Assembly: GCA_013287025.1 (NCBI GenBank)
Contig: JABDEN010000013.1
Coordinates: 1,805 to 34,066 of the forward strand
Length of the DNA: 32,262 bases
Source of the DNA: Gammaproteobacteria bacterium
Lineage (GTDB): Bacteria > Pseudomonadota > Gammaproteobacteria > DSM-16500
Direction: 5' to 3'
Shown here piece by piece: positions 16,326-24,347 of this stretch. Both the position numbers and the translations under genes were made by a program. Below the pieces are notes generated by a model. That model worked only from the letters and a program-made list of their open reading frames with translations. It was not told the DNA's origin and did not search any database. The number at the start of each line of letters is the position of its first letter. Position 1 is the first letter of the stretch.

Positions 16326-16385
16326 TGTCATTCCCGCGAAGGCGGGAATCCATTCAAATAGATTCCCGCCTTCGCGGGAATGACA
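16326..16385. repeat. Family B inverted repeat, copy 2
   Basis: Perfect 25-base arms (16326-16350 and 16361-16385) contain TTCCCGCGAAGGCGGGAATC, with a 10-base centre. The right arm overlaps the 3' end of the minus-strand propeller gene and encodes its last residues, SFPRRRESI. It separates the convergent desaturase and propeller genes. Confidence 0.95.
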
Positions 16386-17544
16386 AAAATTCCGGCAAAT
16401 CCACCCCACAATATTTTTTCGGTTTAAAAAATCCAAGATATTGATGAATCAATTGATTGATTTCAGGGATTTTTGAATAAGGGGCAATAATATTTACCGC
16501 CATGTCGACAATACGATATTGATGTTGTAAAAATGGTAATGGGGGTGGAACATACATAAAAGTTTCAGGATGATTATTTATCATGGAATCCAGATGGATA
16601 AAAAGCCCATAGTTATCTAAAGGAATCAATTCGATCGATCGATGATAGGTAACATCTCTTGGCAGTGTGACTTCAAAAGGATATTTTGCAAAACTATTAT
16701 CCCAATACTCTATCGTTCCATTTTTAGCGACAGAAACGATATCATCATTCGGAAATTTTTTTATTTTCATCAAATGATCACTTAATGTTTTTATTTCTTC
16801 TTCCGTGTCGATATTCCATATCTTTAAGTGTTTGGTTTTGATGTAGGCGTTAGTGTTGACACAATGATATCCCACTACCATATCATGGTTGTTTAATGTT
16901 TTTAAAAAATCGATTTGATTAAGACTATGAGTCACGGGCAAAGAAAGATATTTTTTAATATTTTGTGTATCGTTATTAATGATATGAATACCAATTTTAT
17001 TATTTAACGCATCCATTGTCGCTGCAATAAATCCATTGGTGTAATTGGTTAATCCCAATGAATAATTGAATTCATGTTTTGTTTCGACAGAAAATAATTT
17101 TTTTTCGAAATCAAATACATCAATCGTATTTCCTGGGATGCTCGCGAAAGCAATTTTTTGACAAGACAAATCGAGTAATTTTGGAAAATAACTGCTGTTT
17201 GTAATTGTGAAATTTTGGAAAGGTTTGACGTCGCCTTCCAATATTTTTCTGATATCCCATATTCCTAAAGAAGGTGAATAATTTCCCGAGTCGGCATGAT
17301 ATGTCGCAGCAAGATAATGATCTTTTACGTAAATCATATTAGTAATAAAGCATTTTGAAGGTAATAATTTTGCAACCAATTTTATAGAAGTTAAATCGAA
17401 GATTCCGATTTTTTGATAAAGATTATTTTCTTGTCCATAACCTTCTTGGATGGCAATATGATTGTGGTTTAGGAAAACGATTTTATCGACAGAATAAGGG
17501 GAAAAATGGGGGGTGATATTGTGGTAAGGGAATCTGGTTACCAT
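16354..17544 (-). CDS. Probable beta-propeller (WD40-like) protein
   Basis: The 396-residue protein, starting at MVTRFPYHN, has repeating strands of propeller type, for example IGIFDL, LGIWDI, IDVFDF, IGIHII, LKIWNI and GTIEYWD, each spaced about 40 to 50 residues apart. WD40-like blades are the best reading; a seven-blade domain of about 300 residues would fit. An in-frame ATG at 17553 exists, but its AAGG touches the codon, whereas the ATG at 17544 has AAGGAT at good distance. After the propeller, INQLIHQYLGFFKPKK resembles the C-terminal end of the ankyrin protein. The final SFPRRRESI comes from the family B repeat. Low GC, no signal peptide and a eukaryote-like fold suggest a host-directed protein, but this is inference. 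Confidence 0.7.
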   Translation of the reverse strand: MVTRFPYHNITPHFSPYSVDKIVFLNHNHIAIQEGYGQENNLYQKIGIFDLTSIKLVAKLLPSKCFITNMIYVKDHYLAATYHADSGNYSPSLGIWDIRKILEGDVKPFQNFTITNSSYFPKLLDLSCQKIAFASIPGNTIDVFDFEKKLFSVETKHEFNYSLGLTNYTNGFIAATMDALNNKIGIHIINNDTQNIKKYLSLPVTHSLNQIDFLKTLNNHDMVVGYHCVNTNAYIKTKHLKIWNIDTEEEIKTLSDHLMKIKKFPNDDIVSVAKNGTIEYWDNSFAKYPFEVTLPRDVTYHRSIELIPLDNYGLFIHLDSMINNHPETFMYVPPPLPFLQHQYRIVDMAVNIIAPYSKIPEINQLIHQYLGFFKPKKYCGVDLPEFLSFPRRRESI

Positions 17545-17574
17545 TAGCAACATCCTTGTATAAACTCATAGCCA

Positions 17575-17652
17575 GTCGTCCCGCGATTTATTCGCGGGAT
17601 CCAGATGGCATAGCCGCTGTCCCTGGATCCCGCGAATAAATCGCGGGACGAC
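17575..17652. repeat. Family A nested palindrome, copy 3
   Basis: Perfect 30-base arms (17575-17604 and 17623-17652), each a hairpin CCCGCGA-TTTAT-TCGCGGG. It lies between rpmG and the propeller gene, both on the minus strand, and could end the rpmB-rpmG transcript. Confidence 0.93.
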
Positions 17653-17672
17653 GGCGAGAACTAGAATGCGTC

Positions 17673-17867
17673 TTAAATCTTACCTTCTTCAAACACAACA
17701 TGCATACCTGTTTTACCGGTAGCTGCGTTATAAGCACGACGGTCAAAGTACTTTTTACGTAACTTTTCGGTCGTCGTACGTTTGTTTTTGGTCGTGGTGC
17801 GAAAGGTGCCGGTTTTTTTGCCTGCTTTGGTCAAACCCGTGGAAACCATTTTAATTTTATCGCGCAT
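17673..17867 (-). CDS. rpmG: 50S ribosomal protein L33
   Basis: The start MRDKIKMVST and the central TTTKNKRTTTEKLRKKYFD are the L33 signature. At 64 residues it is about ten longer than usual (50 to 56). The extra residues lie before the core (GLTKAGKKTG) and after it (RRAYNAATGKTG), while the end VVFEEGKI matches the normal KEGKIK. There are no cysteines, so it is the zinc-free form. It is the second gene of rpmB-rpmG, three bases after the rpmB stop, with AAGGA inside the end of rpmB. Confidence 0.92.
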   Translation of the reverse strand: MRDKIKMVSTGLTKAGKKTGTFRTTTKNKRTTTEKLRKKYFDRRAYNAATGKTGMHVVFEEGKI

Positions 17868-17870
17868 GGT

Positions 17871-18113
17871 TTAGTTCCTTTCTTCTTTTTCGCGTTCTGC
17901 AATATCTTTCAATACTTGTTCCAGGCCGACTTTGTCGATGATTCTCATGCCTTTTCTGCTGACGCGTAATTTGATGTAGCGCTTTTCACTTTCGAGCCAA
18001 AAGCGATGTTCTTGTAAATTCGGGTTAAAACGTCTTTTGGTTTTATTATTCGCATGGGAAACATTATGCCCCACCATTGGGCGCTTTCCCGTAACTTGAC
18101 ACACTCTTGACAT
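17871..18113 (-). CDS. rpmB: 50S ribosomal protein L28
   Basis: The 80-residue protein starts [20 protein letters not shown], continues with [14 protein letters not shown] and ends with the [14 protein letters not shown] core, all typical of L28. Length is normal. GGAG lies 8 bases before the ATG. It heads the rpmB-rpmG operon, the usual order in gammaproteobacteria, with a good promoter at 18169-18197. Confidence 0.97.
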   Translation of the reverse strand: MSRVCQVTGKRPMVGHNVSHANNKTKRRFNPNLQEHRFWLESEKRYIKLRVSRKGMRIIDKVGLEQVLKDIAEREKEERN

Positions 18114-18168
18114 AACTTTTCTCCAAATATGCTGCCCCTCCGATATTTAGACGAAGGACAGGTCGCGA

Positions 18169-18197
18169 TTTATAACAAAAATAGCTCCATAAATCAA
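18169..18197 (-). promoter_or_regulatory. Promoter of rpmB-rpmG
   Basis: On the minus strand TTGATT (18197-18192), a 17-base spacer and TATAAA (18174-18169) form a strong sigma-70-type promoter about 55 bases before the rpmB start. Confidence 0.65.
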
Positions 18198-18203
18198 GGT
18201 TTC

Positions 18204-19340
18204 TTATAAATCCCAAGGAGGGTTTTCAAAAAAATCCATGGGATTCATGACAGAGATATTGTCTTTTTTATACGAATGAGTTAATTGTCCCACTAATTGT
18301 ATTGTATTGACCGGATTGAGTTTTTTTCCATAATACTTAAGAGATGGAGAAATATCGTTGTCTTTCGTTTTTACTTCAATTAAATCAATAACTTTTTGAT
18401 TGATTACCGTCACAAAGTCAACTTCTCGACCATCTTTATCCCTAATATAGTGAAGGCTCGCACGGTCCCCATAATAATCTTCTATAAAATGAAGACGCTT
18501 TAATAACGTTGTCGCCACAAAATTTTCGAGTTTTGCGCCATTTTCGCCGATCACATCTGCATTATCATAAAAAAATACTTTAGGCGGTTTTTGGATTGCA
18601 CGTGGAATTTTTGTCGTCAATGGATAAATTGGAAATAATAAATACATTTTTTCGAGTATCATTAGCCAGTTTTTTGCAGTTTTCGGCGAAATTTGTAAAT
18701 CTTCAGCAATATTAAATAATGTGACAGTACTCCCTACACGCTCGCGCAGTGCGTCGACAAAAAGCGATAATATTTGAATATTACGTATGGATTCTAAATC
18801 GCGAATATCCTCTCTTAAAATGCGGTCAAAACGTTCTCGACGCCATCGTTGGGCTTCTCGTAAGTCATCGGTTAAAAATGGTTCTGGAAAGCCGCCAAGG
18901 GTTAATAAGCGCTCGTATCCTTCTTTTTTTGACATATTTTCAGGTAATTCATCAATCGTTAAGGGATGTAAACGCCAATAATGATATCGACCCATGAGTG
19001 AATCACCTCCTCGTCGATAAACATCTAATCTAGCGGATCCGGTTACTAAATAAGTTTGATCTTCTGCTTTTGTATCATAAACGCCCTTAATCCATTGCTT
19101 CCAGCGAGGATACTTATGTAACTCATCAAATATAATGAGCGGGGTTTCAGGAGACCATTCTTTACGTAAAATGGTTTTACGATCTTGATCATTATCCCAG
19201 TTTAAATAAATACTATCAGCAAATCTTCCATGCATAAGATTTTTACTTAACGTGGTTTTACCAACTTGGCGAGGACCACCGATAAAAACCATTTTTTTGG
19301 TAAGATCTTGAAAAATAAATTTTTCGCAATATCGTTTCAT
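18204..19340 (-). CDS. AAA ATPase with DUF4143 domain
   Basis: With the start MKRYCEKF the protein has 378 residues. Walker A is GGPRQVGKTT (21-30), Walker B LIIFDE (68-73), and a sensor-like VTGSARL is at 99-105, together typical of the AAA_14 / DUF4143 family. The C-terminal half has a winged-helix-like part (DLQISPKTAKNWL) and a PD-(D/E)xK-like motif: GREVDF (about 304-309) followed by LIEVK (about 320-324). An ATG six codons upstream (19358) is possible, but it lacks a ribosome site and sits against a palindrome, while GGGA precedes the ATG at 19340. The family is widespread and patchily distributed; its job is unknown, and claims about mobile DNA or stress remain open. The gene stands alone beside rpmB and is divergent from coaBC. 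Confidence 0.9.
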   Translation of the reverse strand: MKRYCEKFIFQDLTKKMVFIGGPRQVGKTTLSKNLMHGRFADSIYLNWDNDQDRKTILRKEWSPETPLIIFDELHKYPRWKQWIKGVYDTKAEDQTYLVTGSARLDVYRRGGDSLMGRYHYWRLHPLTIDELPENMSKKEGYERLLTLGGFPEPFLTDDLREAQRWRRERFDRILREDIRDLESIRNIQILSLFVDALRERVGSTVTLFNIAEDLQISPKTAKNWLMILEKMYLLFPIYPLTTKIPRAIQKPPKVFFYDNADVIGENGAKLENFVATTLLKRLHFIEDYYGDRASLHYIRDKDGREVDFVTVINQKVIDLIEVKTKDNDISPSLKYYGKKLNPVNTIQLVGQLTHSYKKDNISVMNPMDFFENPPWDL

Positions 19341-19358
19341 GGCTATTTTTCCCAGCAT

Positions 19359-19400
19359 TACAAAATGGACGCGTCTATTTTGTAGTATAGGTCAAAATAG
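19359..19400. promoter_or_regulatory. Palindromic operator-like cluster
   Basis: A 26-base palindrome at 19359-19384 (TACAAAAT and ATTTTGTA around GGACGCGTCT) has a single mismatched pair. Its right half, CTATTTTG (19375-19382), also pairs with CAAAATAG (19393-19400). Three related half sites thus lie between the ATPase start and the coaBC promoter, which suggests control of the ATPase gene, possibly by its own product or an unlinked regulator. Confidence 0.5.
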
Positions 19401-19406
19401 CCGTAT

Positions 19407-19435
19407 TTGCGAGTATGTTAACTATCGATTATGAT
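19407..19435 (+). promoter_or_regulatory. Promoter of coaBC
   Basis: TTGCGA (19407-19412), a 17-base spacer and TATGAT (19430-19435) form a good sigma-70-type promoter 26 bases before the coaBC start. Confidence 0.6.
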
Positions 19436-19461
19436 TGTGTTTTTAACAATATGAGCGATAA

Positions 19462-20652
19462 ATGGTCCAATCTTTGATCCATAAGCATATTATTGTGGGG
19501 GTAACGGGGGGAATCGCGGCTTATAAAAGCGCGGATCTGATCCGGCGTTTGCGAGAGGCTGGCGCCGAAGTGCGCGTTGTCATGACCGAAAATGCAAAGC
19601 AATTTATCACCGCTTTAACCCTGCAGGCAGTATCGGGTCATCCCGTCCACGATGATTTATTTGATCGTGAGGCTGAGGCCGCCATGGGTCATATCGACCT
19701 CGCACGCTGGGCGAACGCGATAATGATTGCGCCCGCGAGCGCTAATTTCATCTCTCGACTGATCCAAAAAGAGGCTTCGGATCTCTTGACGACGCTTTGT
19801 CTCGCAACCAGCGCCCCTATCGCCATCGCGCCGGCCATGAATCAAGGGATGTGGAAAACGGTTTCGCCCGAAGTCGAGCGCTTAAAGGCTCGTGGCATCC
19901 ATGTTTTTGGCCCAGGCGAGGGAAGCCAGGCTTGTGGGGACATAGGTTTCGGTCGGATGCTTGAACCGCTCGAATTGGTGGAAAAAATCGCTGGTTTGTT
20001 CGAAACCGGCGCAATGGCCGGAAAAAAAGTCGTGATCACCGCCGGTCCCACCCATGAAGCCATCGATCCCGTGCGTTTTATGACAAATGGTAGCTCTGGC
20101 AAAATGGGGTATGCGATCGCGGAGGCGGCTTATGATGTCGGCGCGGAAGTCATTCTCGTGAGCGGCCCTACGAATCTTTTCCCCCCAGACGGTCTCAAAG
20201 TAATCAATGTCATTACCGCAGACGAAATGCTCGCGGCATGCCTAAAAGAAGTGGCAGGCTGCGATATTTTCATCGGGGTGGCTGCGGTTTCCGATTACCG
20301 CGCAAAAACCATTGCCACCCAAAAAATCCCCAAAAAAGACCAAGATATCACGCTAGAACTCACGAGAAATCCCGACATTATTGCCACCATCGCCAATTTG
20401 CCTAATCGTCCACTAATGATTGGATTTGCCGCGGAAACGGATAATGTGATGGAAAAAGCCAAAGCCAAACTAAAATCGAAAAAGCTCGATATGATCGTCG
20501 CGAACATCGTTGGAAACGGTAAAGGAATGGGGAGCGATGATAATCAACTCACGGTTATTTGGGATAAGGGAGAAAAAGAATTTCCTGTTATGCCGAAATA
20601 TAAGTTAGGCCGGGAGTTGATAGCGTGGATTGCCAAACTTACGGCGTCTTAA
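19462..20652 (+). CDS. coaBC: Bifunctional phosphopantothenoylcysteine decarboxylase / phosphopantothenate-cysteine ligase
   Basis: CoaBC carries out two coenzyme A steps: CoaB joins cysteine to 4'-phosphopantothenate and CoaC decarboxylates the product with FMN. At 396 residues it is full length. CoaC domain (1-185): [10 protein letters not shown], His77 in [14 protein letters not shown] (Asn127) and Cys158 in [11 protein letters not shown]. CoaB domain (186-396): [14 protein letters not shown], Asn209 in [10 protein letters not shown], and Lys288 in QKIPKK. All active residues are present. Its GC content is visibly higher than its neighbours (62 percent in line 19801-19860, against 35 percent in line 18541-18600 of the ATPase). 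In pseudomonads and relatives coaBC is followed by dut and algC; here two minus-strand genes intervene. The 3' end overlaps the convergent gene by 14 bases. Confidence 0.97.
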   Translation: MVQSLIHKHIIVGVTGGIAAYKSADLIRRLREAGAEVRVVMTENAKQFITALTLQAVSGHPVHDDLFDREAEAAMGHIDLARWANAIMIAPASANFISRLIQKEASDLLTTLCLATSAPIAIAPAMNQGMWKTVSPEVERLKARGIHVFGPGEGSQACGDIGFGRMLEPLELVEKIAGLFETGAMAGKKVVITAGPTHEAIDPVRFMTNGSSGKMGYAIAEAAYDVGAEVILVSGPTNLFPPDGLKVINVITADEMLAACLKEVAGCDIFIGVAAVSDYRAKTIATQKIPKKDQDITLELTRNPDIIATIANLPNRPLMIGFAAETDNVMEKAKAKLKSKKLDMIVANIVGNGKGMGSDDNQLTVIWDKGEKEFPVMPKYKLGRELIAWIAKLTAS

Positions 20653-21772
20653 AATTTAATTTTTTAAAAGGTTTTTTCTTTTTCGGCGTTTTCGGATCAT
20701 TTTTTTGATAAAAGAATGCGGGAGTCGTTTGTGTCAACGGTTGATTCGTTGAATTTTTATGCGCTTCCACCAATGAATCAAATAAATTTTCGACGTATGG
20801 TTTGGTGCTTTGTAAGGGTAGGGATTTTTCTTGTGCTTCATATTCAAATCGGGGGGCGAAGTCTTTGGTTTTAGTGATTTGTATCAATTTACCGATGGCA
20901 ACGTGCGTTCCTTCGACCAAAGTCGATTCGACAGTGCCATGTACTTCCGAATAATGGTCTAACAATTTGCCGTTACAATTATCTTGCGGTATTTGCAAAC
21001 TATTCGCATGCGCAGAAATGCCCAAGAGCCCAGCTTGAGGTCCACCAAGACTAAAGGCTTGTGGATGGCCCCAGTTATGAGAAGGATGCTCTCCATTTTT
21101 CCCACGTGCAGGTGACCACATAAGTACTGCTTTACAATAGGGAACGACACGACCTCTATTTGCTGCAAACTCTTTTCTTGCCATCGCTCTTTGTTGGGTG
21201 ATCGGTCGTTTGTATTTGTTCTTTTTTAATTTTTTGGTTCTACGTTTATGACTTTTGGGGGTTAATTTATATTCTGTTTTTGTCTTGGCATCTTTGGGTG
21301 GGCTGACAATATATTTCAAAATGGGATTTTTTTTATAGTCTGATTTAATTTTTACTGGTTTATGTGGAGTCTTGGGTTTATTTCTTAAATAAGATATCAA
21401 GCCTGTTTTTAGATAAACATCTAAAGTGGTGCCATCAACCGCAATAGCTTTTGCTGGAGAGCCTTTGGCGTCATATTGAATCGATTTTACATCGATATGT
21501 GTCGGGATATTTTGGCATTTATCGTGCAGTAATTCTGCGACATGCGGTAATTTCGTAGGATCGGTCAGATTTAATTTTTCTTTATTGACTAAGATGGAGG
21601 TTTTTAAAGGGACTTTTTGTCCTTTGTCATCGATAACCGTGGTACGGGCACTGGAGCGCAAATTAAAAATAGAATCATGGTCTACTTTTGCTTTTTTAGC
21701 CTGTGTCTTTTTTGGCGAATCAAACGATAGCTGACGTTTGGTTGATTGTCTTAATCTCGATCTTAAATGCAT
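20639..21772 (-). CDS. Very basic protein with HNH/beta-beta-alpha-metal-like motif, possible nuclear effector
   Basis: The 377-residue protein is unusually rich in lysine. Basic clusters occur at 20-29 (PKKTQAKKAK), 173-189 (KSHKRRTKKLKKNKYKR) and 362-371 (TPKKKKPFKK), all resembling nuclear-localisation signals. Between 205 and 280 a compact segment reads NRGRVVPYC, SHNWGHPQAFSLGG (His236), SAHANSLQIPQDN. The GH-x3-F-x-LGG plus a following Asn is the layout seen in HNH and beta-beta-alpha-metal nucleases of polymorphic toxins, but no exact family is recognised and activity is unproven. No signal peptide. TTTAAA-17-TACAAT (21827-21799) is a possible promoter; no ribosome site is clear. It overlaps the end of coaBC by 14 bases and sits inside the ancestral coaBC-dut pair, which suggests insertion. 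Confidence 0.6.
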   Translation of the reverse strand: MHLRSRLRQSTKRQLSFDSPKKTQAKKAKVDHDSIFNLRSSARTTVIDDKGQKVPLKTSILVNKEKLNLTDPTKLPHVAELLHDKCQNIPTHIDVKSIQYDAKGSPAKAIAVDGTTLDVYLKTGLISYLRNKPKTPHKPVKIKSDYKKNPILKYIVSPPKDAKTKTEYKLTPKSHKRRTKKLKKNKYKRPITQQRAMARKEFAANRGRVVPYCKAVLMWSPARGKNGEHPSHNWGHPQAFSLGGPQAGLLGISAHANSLQIPQDNCNGKLLDHYSEVHGTVESTLVEGTHVAIGKLIQITKTKDFAPRFEYEAQEKSLPLQSTKPYVENLFDSLVEAHKNSTNQPLTQTTPAFFYQKNDPKTPKKKKPFKKLNFKTP

Positions 21773-21798
21773 GGTTAAATCTACATTAAAAGATGAGC

Positions 21799-21827
21799 AT
21801 TGTACTCTATACAGATCTATTTTTAAA
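21799..21827 (-). promoter_or_regulatory. Probable promoter of the basic nuclease-like gene
   Basis: On the minus strand TTTAAA (21827-21822), 17 bases and TACAAT (21804-21799) lie 27 bases before the ATG at 21772. Spacing is ideal; the -35 is only fair. Confidence 0.4.
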
Positions 21828-21860
21828 CAGAAAATAGGTGGGACTGCGAAATAAATCGTC

Positions 21861-21922
21861 TGTCATGCCAGCATGCTTAAAGGTGGCATCAAAGCATGCT
21901 GGCATGACATAGTTGATGACGA
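21861..21922. repeat. Family D inverted repeat, best copy
   Basis: Perfect 18-base arms, TGTCATGCCAGCATGCTT (21861-21878) and its complement (21892-21909), enclose 13 bases. The right flank continues TAGTTGATGACG, and the same arm end plus flank recurs at 31032-31055. It lies after the FKBP stop codon and can end that minus-strand transcript. Confidence 0.93.
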
Positions 21923-21930
21923 TAATTAGA

Positions 21931-22386
21931 TTATTTAACTTTAATTAAATGGACTTTAAAAATTAACGCTTCGTTTGGTCCAATCGCACCACCCGCGCCT
22001 TGTTCGCCATAAGCTAAAGTAGACGGGATGAAAAGCATCCATGTTGAACCTTCACTCATCAAAGGTAATGCTTCTTGCCAGCCTTGAATGACGCCATTGA
22101 CTGGAAAAGTGGCGGGTTCGCCGCGTTTATATGAGCTATCAAATACCTGGCCATCGACTAATTTTCCTTCATAATCGACAGTGACCATATCCGTAGGACT
22201 TGGTTTTTTACCTTTACCGTCTACTAAAACTTCATACTGTAATCCACTCGGTAAAGTCACAACGCCTTTTTTCGTTTTGTTGGTATCTAAAAATTTTTGA
22301 CTTGTATTCATATCAGCATAAACCTCAAAGCTTAAAATGCTTAAAAAAATTAAAATTAACGACTTCAGAAAAAAATTCATTTTCAT
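21931..22386 (-). CDS. Secreted FKBP-type peptidyl-prolyl isomerase (Mip-like)
   Basis: FKBP isomerases speed up proline turns in periplasmic or outer-membrane proteins. From the ATG at 22386 the protein has 151 residues with a signal peptide (MKMNFFLKSLILIFLSILSF, cleavage likely after Ala24). The FKBP domain (about 44-150) has the active residues Tyr72, Phe82-Asp83 in VFDSSY, Val99-Ile100, Trp103 in VIQGWQEAL, Tyr126 in AYGEQG, and the closing IFKVHLIKV. An upstream ATG at 22422 is open, but AAGGAA lies 9 bases before 22386 and the signal starts there. Unlike Legionella Mip (about 230) it lacks the long helical dimerisation arm, so it is probably monomeric. It is divergent from dut, 62 bases apart. 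Confidence 0.93.
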   Translation of the reverse strand: MKMNFFLKSLILIFLSILSFEVYADMNTSQKFLDTNKTKKGVVTLPSGLQYEVLVDGKGKKPSPTDMVTVDYEGKLVDGQVFDSSYKRGEPATFPVNGVIQGWQEALPLMSEGSTWMLFIPSTLAYGEQGAGGAIGPNEALIFKVHLIKVK

Positions 22387-22448
22387 ATCATTCAATTCCT
22401 TGTTTACAATGCTAAACTGCACACCAAGTTTACCTTAGGAGTAATGAA

Positions 22449-22955
22449 ATGCAACATGAAGATACCATTTCCCAAAAAATCTCTAATGAAGTCAAAATCT
22501 TAACCGACGTTCAAGTGAAAATTTTAGATCCTCGTATTGGCACCACTTATCCCTTACCGCAATATGCCACTTCAGATTCAGCAGGTATGGATTTACGTGC
22601 ATTGCTAGATGAACCGCTGACGATTCAACCTTCGAATACCCATTTAATTCCAACGGGTATTGCGATTTATATCGGCAATCCAAATTTGAGTGCGATGATT
22701 TTACCGCGATCGGGATTAGGGCATAAAAATGGCATTGTATTAGGTAATTTGGTGGGCCTCATTGATGCGGATTACCAAGGGCCTTTGATGATTTCTTGCT
22801 GGAATCGCGGTCAACATCCCTATACTATAGAGCCCGGCGAACGCATTGCACAGTTAGTATTTGTACCGATTGAACGCGTGAATTTTACTGTTGTGAATGA
22901 ATTTGCAAACAGCACACGTGGCGAAGGCGGTTTTGGTCATTCAGGAAAAAATTAA
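22449..22955 (+). CDS. dut: Deoxyuridine 5'-triphosphate nucleotidohydrolase
   Basis: dUTPase hydrolyses dUTP to dUMP, keeping uracil out of DNA and feeding thymidylate synthesis. The five motifs are visible: [45 protein letters not shown] and the C-terminal [10 protein letters not shown] that closes over the trimer site. At 168 residues it is about 17 longer than E. coli Dut because of an N-terminal tail ([19 protein letters not shown]) before the usual [11 protein letters not shown]. The tail seems real: AGGAG lies 8 bases before this ATG and no later ATG precedes the core. It is joined directly to the phosphomutase gene. Confidence 0.97.
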   Translation: MQHEDTISQKISNEVKILTDVQVKILDPRIGTTYPLPQYATSDSAGMDLRALLDEPLTIQPSNTHLIPTGIAIYIGNPNLSAMILPRSGLGHKNGIVLGNLVGLIDADYQGPLMISCWNRGQHPYTIEPGERIAQLVFVPIERVNFTVVNEFANSTRGEGGFGHSGKN

Positions 22956-24347
22956 ATGTTAGAACAATCCGATAAATCCATCCATCCATCTATTTTTCGA
23001 GCGTACGATATTCGTGGCATTGTGAATAAAACACTTCGGGAAATTGATATTTATTTACTCGGCAAAGCCATTGGCACCAAAGCGATACGAAAAGGCGAGC
23101 GCAGTATCGCGATCGCTCGCGATGGACGATTATCGAGTCCATTGTTACATGCGGCGTTAAGTGATGGGTTGTTATCGACTGGCGTGGATGTGATTGATCT
23201 CGGGATGGTTCCAACACCTTTGCTTTATTATGCGACACATAATTTAGAAACCCGTTCTGGTGTGATGTTAACGGGTAGTCACAATCCTGCCGAATACAAC
23301 GGGCTAAAAATGATTGTGAATGGCGAAACCTTAGCCGAAACAGGCATTCAAGAACTTTATCAAGCAATCATTACCAAAGATTTTCTTCAGGGCGAAGGAC
23401 AATTAAGTGAATTAGACATGGTCGAGCGTTACCTAACACATGTTGCACGTGACGTTCGTTTACCATCTTCGCTTAAAATAGTCATTGATTGTGGAAATGG
23501 TGTCGCGGGTAGCGTTGCGCCAGAACTTTTTCGACGATTAGGTGCGGAAGTTATCGAATTGTTTTGTGAGATTGATGGCAATTTTCCGAATCATCATCCA
23601 GATCCGAGTTCAACCGAAAATTTACAAAGTTTGATTCAAAAAGTAAAAGAAACGGGTGCGGATATCGGTCTTGCTTTCGATGGAGATGGAGATCGATTGG
23701 GGGTGGTGACGAATGAGGGTGAAATTATTTGGCCCGATCGTCAGCTGATGTTATTTGCAAGATCTATTTTACGAAAAGAACCTTTAGCAAGAATTATTTA
23801 TGATGTGAAATGCACGCGTCATTTAGCGGAAATGATTAAAGCATGGGGTGGCGAACCCATCATGTGGAAAACAGGACATTCGTTAATAAAATCGAAATTA
23901 ATTGAAACCCAGGCGGCATTGGCGGGTGAAATGAGCGGGCACATCTTTTTTAAAGATCAGTGGTATGGATTTGATGATGCCATTTATGCAGGTGCGCGTT
24001 TATTGCAAATTTTATCGATGGAAAATAAAACGAGTAGTGCATTATTCAGAGAAATTCCCAACAGTATCAATACGCCAGAATTAAAAATTTATGTCGAAGA
24101 AAATGAAAAATTTGAGTTGATGAATGCACTCATTCAAAAAGCAAATTTTACTTCCGGTGAAAATATTACTATCGATGGATTGCGTGTCAATTTTGCGGAT
24201 GGTTGGGGATTGGTACGACCATCCAATACGACACCTTGTTTGGTTTTGCGTTTTGAAGCAGATAGTGAGACGGTTTTGAAAAGAATCCAAGATCTTTTCC
24301 GCGATTTACTTTTTTCTGTGAAACCCGATCTGGAAATTCCATTTTGA
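22956..24347 (+). CDS. algC: Phosphomannomutase/phosphoglucomutase
   Basis: This alpha-D-phosphohexomutase interconverts mannose or glucose 6- and 1-phosphates for LPS and other surface sugars. The 463 residues match P. aeruginosa AlgC, and so do key positions: phosphoserine Ser108 in TGSHNPAEYNG, magnesium site Asp242-Asp244-Asp246 in DGDGDR, sugar-binding GEMSGHIFF, and the phosphate clamp RPSNTTPCLVLRFEA near the C terminus. The ATG follows the dut stop with no gap, and the TGA overlaps the TTG start of the next gene. The dut-algC order is that of pseudomonads and relatives. It could feed the heptosyltransferase and epimerase genes earlier in the window. Confidence 0.94.
   Translation: MLEQSDKSIHPSIFRAYDIRGIVNKTLREIDIYLLGKAIGTKAIRKGERSIAIARDGRLSSPLLHAALSDGLLSTGVDVIDLGMVPTPLLYYATHNLETRSGVMLTGSHNPAEYNGLKMIVNGETLAETGIQELYQAIITKDFLQGEGQLSELDMVERYLTHVARDVRLPSSLKIVIDCGNGVAGSVAPELFRRLGAEVIELFCEIDGNFPNHHPDPSSTENLQSLIQKVKETGADIGLAFDGDGDRLGVVTNEGEIIWPDRQLMLFARSILRKEPLARIIYDVKCTRHLAEMIKAWGGEPIMWKTGHSLIKSKLIETQAALAGEMSGHIFFKDQWYGFDDAIYAGARLLQILSMENKTSSALFREIPNSINTPELKIYVEENEKFELMNALIQKANFTSGENITIDGLRVNFADGWGLVRPSNTTPCLVLRFEADSETVLKRIQDLFRDLLFSVKPDLEIPF

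Noticed and set aside
22387..22422. Longer N terminus for the FKBP
   Set aside because: It would place 12 polar residues before the signal peptide, and the AAGGAA ribosome site lies inside this segment.
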